From contig PMLF01000227.1 in assembly GCA_003158755.1 (NCBI GenBank), positions 1 through 9,353 of the forward strand: 9,353 bases of DNA, read 5' to 3'. The notes under the pieces are model-generated. The model did not search any database and was not told the DNA's origin. It worked only from the letters and a program-made list of their open reading frames with translations. A program made the translations under genes and the position numbers. This DNA comes from Elusimicrobiota bacterium (GTDB taxonomy: Bacteria > Elusimicrobiota > Elusimicrobia > FEN-1173). This document shows, in pieces, positions 5,967 to 9,353 of this stretch. Each line of letters opens with the position of its first letter. Position 1 is the stretch's first letter.

Positions 5967-7762
5967 CGGAGCACCGCCACTAAGCCTTTTTTGTGTTCCC
6001 AGCCGCGTTCCGTATCATACCGGCTGGCCAAGTAATAATAGGGTCCCGCGGCCACCGTTTCACCGGAGGTGTTCCGTCCGTTCCACTGGACCTGGCCGGT
6101 TTCGCCGCCGGAGACTTCCGCCACTTTTTCTCCGGACATGGAATACACCGTGACCTTGGTGTCGGCGAGGAGTCCGTCAAACGTTACGTCGGCGTCTTTG
6201 GATGCGCGGAACGGGTTGGGGTAGACCACGAGGTTGTCCAGCCCCGACGCTTGGGTGAAGGCGAAGTTCACCGTCACCACGGTGCCGTTCGCTGCCGTGA
6301 CCGATTTTTCCAGGCCGCGAACCTGGCCGTACGAGGCATTGATCGTGTAGTCCCCGTTGGGGAGGGAGAGCCCGAACATTCCCGTCGTCGCGTCCGCCCT
6401 CGCCGTTTGCACCACCTTTCCGGCCGAGTTTAATACCCGGATGGACGCCGGCACGGGCTGCCCTTCGCCCTGGGTCGTGCCTTGGACGATGGACCGCTGC
6501 GTTACTCCCGCCAGGGCCGCCATCACGTTCAGAAGTCCGGAGCCGTAGCGGACGTCGACGCCGGGATCGCCCAGGTCTCGGGCCGTGGAAGTCAGGACGC
6601 TCCGTAGTTGATCGACGGAAAGATTGGGGTTTGCTTCCAGGAGAAGCGCCGCCGCCCCGGCCACGTGGGGAGTGGCCATCGAGGTGCCGCTCATCGTTTG
6701 GTACCGGCCGCCGGGGATCGAGGAGGGGATTCCGTATCCGGGAGCGACGATCTCAGGTTTCACGTACGCTTTATTGTTCCAGTTCACCAATCCGCCGCCT
6801 GAAAAGGATGCCACCTGGTCGGAATACATCGTGGCGCCCACGGCCATGGCTCCGACGCAGTTGCCGGGGGCGTCCGCTTCCCCGGGGCCGGAGTTGCCCA
6901 CCGCGAAGACCGGCAGGACGCCCGCGGCCAGAAGACGGTCGGTGACGTCCTGAAATATCTGGTATTGGCCGCTGGCTCCCAGAGACATGCTGAGAACTTG
7001 TGCGCCGTCGTCGGTGGCCGGGTTTCCGTCCGGGTCCAAGACCCATTGCATGCCGGCCAGGACTTGAACCAAGGTGCCGCTCCCGCCGTTCAAAACCAGG
7101 GCGGACACCAGTTTGGCTCCCGGCGCTACACCGATGGGGGCGCCCGAGGCGCTGCCTCCGACGAGGATTCCCGCCGTGTGGGTGCCGTGGATGCCGGAAT
7201 CGTGGGGGGAGGAGGCCACCAGGTTGCCGTTGCCGTCGAACTCGGCCCAGGCCGCGATTTTCCCCGCCAAGTCGGGGTGGGATGCGTCCACGCCCGTGTC
7301 CAGGTGGCCGATCCGCACGCCTTTGCCCGTGACACCGAAGACGGACCAAGCCGATTTCGCGCCGATCTTGGCCAGGCCCCAATTCTCCATGCCGCCGCCG
7401 GAGGAGGAATCTTCCGGTTTCATCTCCGGGGTGCGCACGGCAAAATTTTCCACCACGGTGACGTTGGGATTATTGGCCAGAGCCGCGATGTCTTTGTCCG
7501 AAGCCTTCATGGAATAGCCGTTCACGATCCATAAGTCCCCGACGTTTGCGGCGCTGGGGGCGAGGCTTCGGGCCGAGGGCCGTGCCGCCGCCCGGGCCTG
7601 GAGCGCCGCGGCCGGAGAGAGGAACCGGGCGGCGGAATTCGCTTGGCCGCCTTTGATCATCACGATCACCGTCCTCCCGTCCGCCGCCTCCGCCGCCGTC
7701 AAAAAGGAGAGGGCCAGGATCGCCGCCGCGAGAATCTTTCGAATGGTCGTCGAGGTCTTCAT
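5963..7762 (-). CDS. Secreted subtilisin-like serine protease (S8) with FlgD/T9SS-like C-terminal domain
   Basis: A 599-residue multidomain exopeptidase candidate. A signal peptide spans 1-26 (cleavage after AEA). An inhibitor-I9-like propeptide at about 30-110 contains an Ala-rich insert (44-72), and a SSSGGG linker follows. The S8 domain (about 125-418) has a complete triad, D155 (HLDTGVD), H192 (HGTHTAG) and S361 (GTSMATPHVAG), with oxyanion N290 (AVGNSG). It resembles bacillopeptidase-F-like members. A carboxypeptidase-regulatory-like beta domain (about 424-503) precedes a FlgD-Ig/Por-sorting-like domain (about 511-599) with VYPNPF, VTVYSMSGEKV, WNGRNTSGE and a KKGLVAVLR end. Such ends often direct export by type IX secretion. 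First gene of its operon; the start ATG lies next to leader hairpins, with only a distant GAGGGA as ribosome site. Confidence 0.92.
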   Translation of the reverse strand: MKTSTTIRKILAAAILALSFLTAAEAADGRTVIVMIKGGQANSAARFLSPAAALQARAAARPSARSLAPSAANVGDLWIVNGYSMKASDKDIAALANNPNVTVVENFAVRTPEMKPEDSSSGGGMENWGLAKIGAKSAWSVFGVTGKGVRIGHLDTGVDASHPDLAGKIAAWAEFDGNGNLVASSPHDSGIHGTHTAGILVGGSASGAPIGVAPGAKLVSALVLNGGSGTLVQVLAGMQWVLDPDGNPATDDGAQVLSMSLGASGQYQIFQDVTDRLLAAGVLPVFAVGNSGPGEADAPGNCVGAMAVGATMYSDQVASFSGGGLVNWNNKAYVKPEIVAPGYGIPSSIPGGRYQTMSGTSMATPHVAGAAALLLEANPNLSVDQLRSVLTSTARDLGDPGVDVRYGSGLLNVMAALAGVTQRSIVQGTTQGEGQPVPASIRVLNSAGKVVQTARADATTGMFGLSLPNGDYTINASYGQVRGLEKSVTAANGTVVTVNFAFTQASGLDNLVVYPNPFRASKDADVTFDGLLADTKVTVYSMSGEKVAEVSGGETGQVQWNGRNTSGETVAAGPYYYLASRYDTERGWEHKKGLVAVLR

Positions 7763-7789
7763 GGGATCAGGTTATCCCTCGGTGAGGGA
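7763..7789 (-). promoter_or_regulatory. Two mutually exclusive hairpins just before the protease start codon
   Basis: On the minus strand, TCCCTC (7789-7784) pairs with GAGGGA (7780-7775) around a 3-base loop. The same GGGA can instead pair downstream: GGGAT (7778-7774) with ATCCC (7767-7763), which abuts the ATG. The only purine-rich candidate ribosome site, GAGGGA, is buried in either fold. The complementarity is directly visible; a role in translation control is inference. Confidence 0.4.
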
Positions 7790-7923
7790 AGGACCCATGC
7801 AAGTAAATGTCAAACGGCGCCGGGATAGATCGCTAAATTCCTCTAAAAGACGATGTGAATCTTATGTGCGGTATTTAAGGGTGAATGACGCGGGATTGAA
7901 AATAGAGCGTTTTCCGACGGTAA

Positions 7924-7957
7924 ATCAACGGCTCGTTAATGAAGTCGTTGATAAACT
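7924..7957. repeat. Inverted and direct short repeats in the non-coding region
   Basis: ATCAACG (7924-7930) and CGTTGAT (7946-7952) form a 7-bp inverted repeat with a 15-base spacer. Within it, CGTTAATGAAGT (7934-7945) and CGTTGATAAACT (7946-7957) are tandem imperfect 12-bp direct repeats. They lie between the OmpR-type regulator gene and the protease gene, in AT-richer sequence. A weak minus-strand promoter-like pair, TTGATT (7928-7923) and TATTTT (7904-7899) with 18-base spacing, overlaps the left arm. A regulator-binding site is possible but unproven. Confidence 0.45.
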
Positions 7958-7994
7958 TGTGATTATTGGAGGGGGGGAAAGTGGAAAAAAGGGC

Positions 7995-8708
7995 TTAGGA
8001 AGGGGAAACCGCGTCGGGATTCTTCCACATGTAGCCCCGGCCCGTTACGGAGACGACGCCTTCCGTACGTTCCATGCGCATCTTGGACCGGACTCTCTGC
8101 ACATGGACGTCGACTGTGCGGAGCACGCTCTTGGAGACGGGCGGTTGCCCCCATACTTTCTGATAAATGAAATCCCTCTTTATGGGTTTTCCTTCGTTCA
8201 TGGCCAGGAGGTAGAGAAGGTCGAATTCTTTGGGAGTCAAAAAGGGGAAATCCTCCCCGTTTAGGGAGGCGAGCTTGCGTTCCGTATCCAAGCGCAAGGG
8301 GCCCTTCTCCAAAATCTTAGGGGAACTGCCTAAATAGGAACCGCGGCGCAGGAGTGCGTGTACGTGCGCCATTAACATCGGGATCTCGAGGGGTTTGCAC
8401 ATGTAATCGTCGGCCCCAAGTTCCAAGGTGATGACCTCTTCGCCTTCCCGGTCCGACGCGGTGATGATAAGGATGGGGATGGAGGAGGTCCTTTCGTCGC
8501 GCTTCAAGGCCTGGCAGGCTTCGGTGCCGGACATCTGGGGAAGCCTCAGGTCCAAGGTGATGAGGGTCGGCATCTTGGTTTGTGCCATTCGGACTCCCGC
8601 CTCGCCCGTTTCCGCCTCGAAGACCTGGAAATGTTCTTTTTGGAAGACCTTCGACAGGAAACGACGGATTTCGGGCTCGTCATCAACCACCAGGATGCTC
8701 TGTTCCAT
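7995..8708 (-). CDS. OmpR/PhoB-family DNA-binding response regulator
   Basis: A 237-residue two-domain regulator. The receiver (about 1-120) has D9/D10, phosphoacceptor D53 in TLDLRLP, T83 and K105 in CKP. A winged-helix DNA-binding domain (about 135-230) carries FPFLTPKEFDLLYLLAMNEG, a recognition-helix region around SKSVLRTVDVHVQRVRSKM, and the wing motif VTGRGYMWK. Phosphorylation would control dimer binding to tandem DNA repeats. The ATG at 8708 follows AAGAAGG at 6 bases, and a good sigma70-type promoter lies upstream. No histidine kinase is adjacent. The next gene in the same direction is the protease operon, 232 bases downstream. That makes the operon a plausible target, but this is inference. 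Confidence 0.95.
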   Translation of the reverse strand: MEQSILVVDDEPEIRRFLSKVFQKEHFQVFEAETGEAGVRMAQTKMPTLITLDLRLPQMSGTEACQALKRDERTSSIPILIITASDREGEEVITLELGADDYMCKPLEIPMLMAHVHALLRRGSYLGSSPKILEKGPLRLDTERKLASLNGEDFPFLTPKEFDLLYLLAMNEGKPIKRDFIYQKVWGQPPVSKSVLRTVDVHVQRVRSKMRMERTEGVVSVTGRGYMWKNPDAVSPS

Positions 8709-8742
8709 GGGAGACCTTCTTTGTGTGGATTCCCGCCCCCCA

Positions 8743-8771
8743 TATATATAGAAGTTAATGGGCTATTTCAA
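8743..8771 (-). promoter_or_regulatory. Sigma70-like promoter of the OmpR-type regulator gene
   Basis: On the minus strand, a -35 box TTGAAA (8771-8766) is followed by a 17-base spacer and a -10 box TATATA (8748-8743) within an alternating TA run. It would start transcription near 8736, giving a leader of about 28 bases that contains the AAGAAGG ribosome site. The -35 position differs from consensus at one base. No other good promoter is seen in the 118-base divergent region; TAGAAT (8788-8793) may serve the plus-strand gene but lacks a good -35. Confidence 0.55.
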
Positions 8772-8826
8772 GGGCGACGCGATTTAATAGAATGCGCGAA
8801 ATCGAATTATCGATGGAGGAAAAAGG

Positions 8827-9198
8827 ATGATCGGTCGCTTTCGGGTTTTCTTCGGATTTTTGGCGGGGCTGTTGTTCGCTTGGATGTGCCACCCGGCGCC
8901 TTTACCGCGCCTGGCGTTGGGTTTGGCCGTCGCGTTGGCGGGGCTCCTGCTCCGCGGTTGGTCGGCCGGATATTTGTCGAAAGGGAAAAGGCTCGCTCAG
9001 GACGGTCCCTACGCTCTCTTGCGCCATCCTCTCTACGCGGGCAGTTTCCTCTTGGGATTGGGGTTCGTCGTCGCGGGTACCCATCGTTACTACGAGATCC
9101 ACGCGTTCATCGTGGTCGCGGCATTCCTGACGTTGTTCTTCGGCGTCTATCCTCGGCGCATCGTCGAGGAGGAGGCCACCCTGGAGAAGACGTTCTGA
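8827..9198 (+). CDS. Isoprenylcysteine carboxyl methyltransferase-like membrane protein, cut short by an in-frame TGA
   Basis: The readable part is 123 residues: four hydrophobic segments (about 5-21, 29-45, 72-86, 91-108) and the family motif DGPYALLRHPLYAGS (59-73) that precedes the SAM-binding region, then EEEATLEKTF. Relatives continue with a Gly and an aromatic/Tyr-rich stretch ending in a PRFLP-like motif. Here TGA (9196-9198) stands where that Gly is expected, and the continuation follows in the same frame. The ATG at 8827 has GGAGGA 6 bases upstream. Bacterial members of this family methylate small or lipid substrates that are mostly unknown. The gene is divergent from the regulator. 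It is probably a recent nonsense mutation or a one-base sequence error; otherwise it is a shortened protein missing its C-terminus. Confidence 0.8.
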   Translation: MIGRFRVFFGFLAGLLFAWMCHPAPLPRLALGLAVALAGLLLRGWSAGYLSKGKRLAQDGPYALLRHPLYAGSFLLGLGFVVAGTHRYYEIHAFIVVAAFLTLFFGVYPRRIVEEEATLEKTF

Positions 9199-9353
9199 GA
9201 CGGTTGGAGGGCTGTCGTCGCGCGCAACAGTCGTTTCCTTCCCTCGTTCCATCCGTATCGCCGCGACAACCCCGATGTTTTTTCCTGGCCCCTCTACCGG
9301 AAAAACCGGGAATACCATGCCGCCTTGGGCTGGCTGGCTGGCGTGGCTGTTTT
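9199..9353 (+). pseudogene. In-frame 3' remainder of the methyltransferase-like gene (runs off the window)
   Basis: Continuing in the frame of the upstream gene, codons after the TGA read DGWRAVVARNSRFLP and later WPLYRKNREYHAALGW, with no stop to the window end. The RFLP and YRKNREYHAALG segments fit the C-terminal part of this methyltransferase family, and no start codon with a ribosome site precedes them. They therefore look like the detached end of the same gene, not a new one. The true 3' end lies outside the window. Confidence 0.65.

Noticed and set aside
7971..7990. G7 tract and A6 tract after the regulator gene, considered as a terminator on the minus strand
   Set aside because: The minus strand has a T6 run after the stop codon but no GC-rich stem directly before it.
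8801..8814. Inverted repeat ATCGA-ATTA-TCGAT before the methyltransferase-like gene
   Set aside because: The arms are only 5 bp and lie against the ribosome site; this is easily expected by chance.
9196..9240. UGA as selenocysteine or as reassigned glycine codon
   Set aside because: Relatives are expected to have Gly, not Cys, at this site, and only a weak 5-bp stem follows the UGA. Several other genes in the window use TGA as a true stop.
1..9353. CRISPR arrays, tRNA or rRNA genes, insertion sequences
   Set aside because: No regularly spaced repeats, no tRNA- or rRNA-like segments and no transposase-like product were seen in reading both strands.

Overview
The window looks like a densely packed, GC-rich chromosome segment from a Gram-negative (diderm) bacterium. 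The basis is the lipid A/LPS genes (lpxK, an LpxL/HtrB-type acyltransferase and two LPS-type glycosyltransferases), an outer-membrane barrel protein of the PorV/PorQ family, and a secreted protease ending in a FlgD/type-IX-sorting-like domain. This mix would fit Elusimicrobiota, FCB-group bacteria or a neighbouring phylum, but no marker here fixes the phylum. TGA is used as an ordinary stop by several intact genes.

Layout. 1-132: leader with two strong hairpins. 133-4140 (+): a four-gene LPS operon (GT9 heptosyltransferase-like, lpxK, lpxL-like, GT4) in which every junction overlaps. 4115-7762 (-): a second four-gene operon, read from high to low coordinates as subtilisin-like protease, PorV/PorQ-like barrel protein, receiver-only regulator 2, receiver-only regulator 1. 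Its first two junctions are 4-base ATGA overlaps and the third gap is 11 bases. The two operons converge and overlap tail-to-tail by 26 bases, leaving no room for a terminator. 7763-7994: an AT-richer, non-coding 232-base region with leader hairpins and short repeats. 7995-8708 (-): an OmpR/PhoB-type response regulator with a recognisable promoter. 8827-end (+): a divergent isoprenylcysteine-methyltransferase-like membrane protein broken by an in-frame TGA, after which the family's C-terminal part continues in the same frame to the window edge.

How the genes work together. The plus operon builds lipid A (4'-phosphorylation, secondary acylation) and adds core or surface sugars. The minus operon is the most intriguing part. 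A secreted protease with a C-terminal sorting-like domain is translationally coupled to a PorV-type barrel, the family that in type IX secretion carries substrates at the outer membrane, and to two paralogous CheY-like receivers without output domains. This suggests a substrate/carrier/regulator module, which is inference. No histidine kinase and no core T9SS gene is visible in the window.
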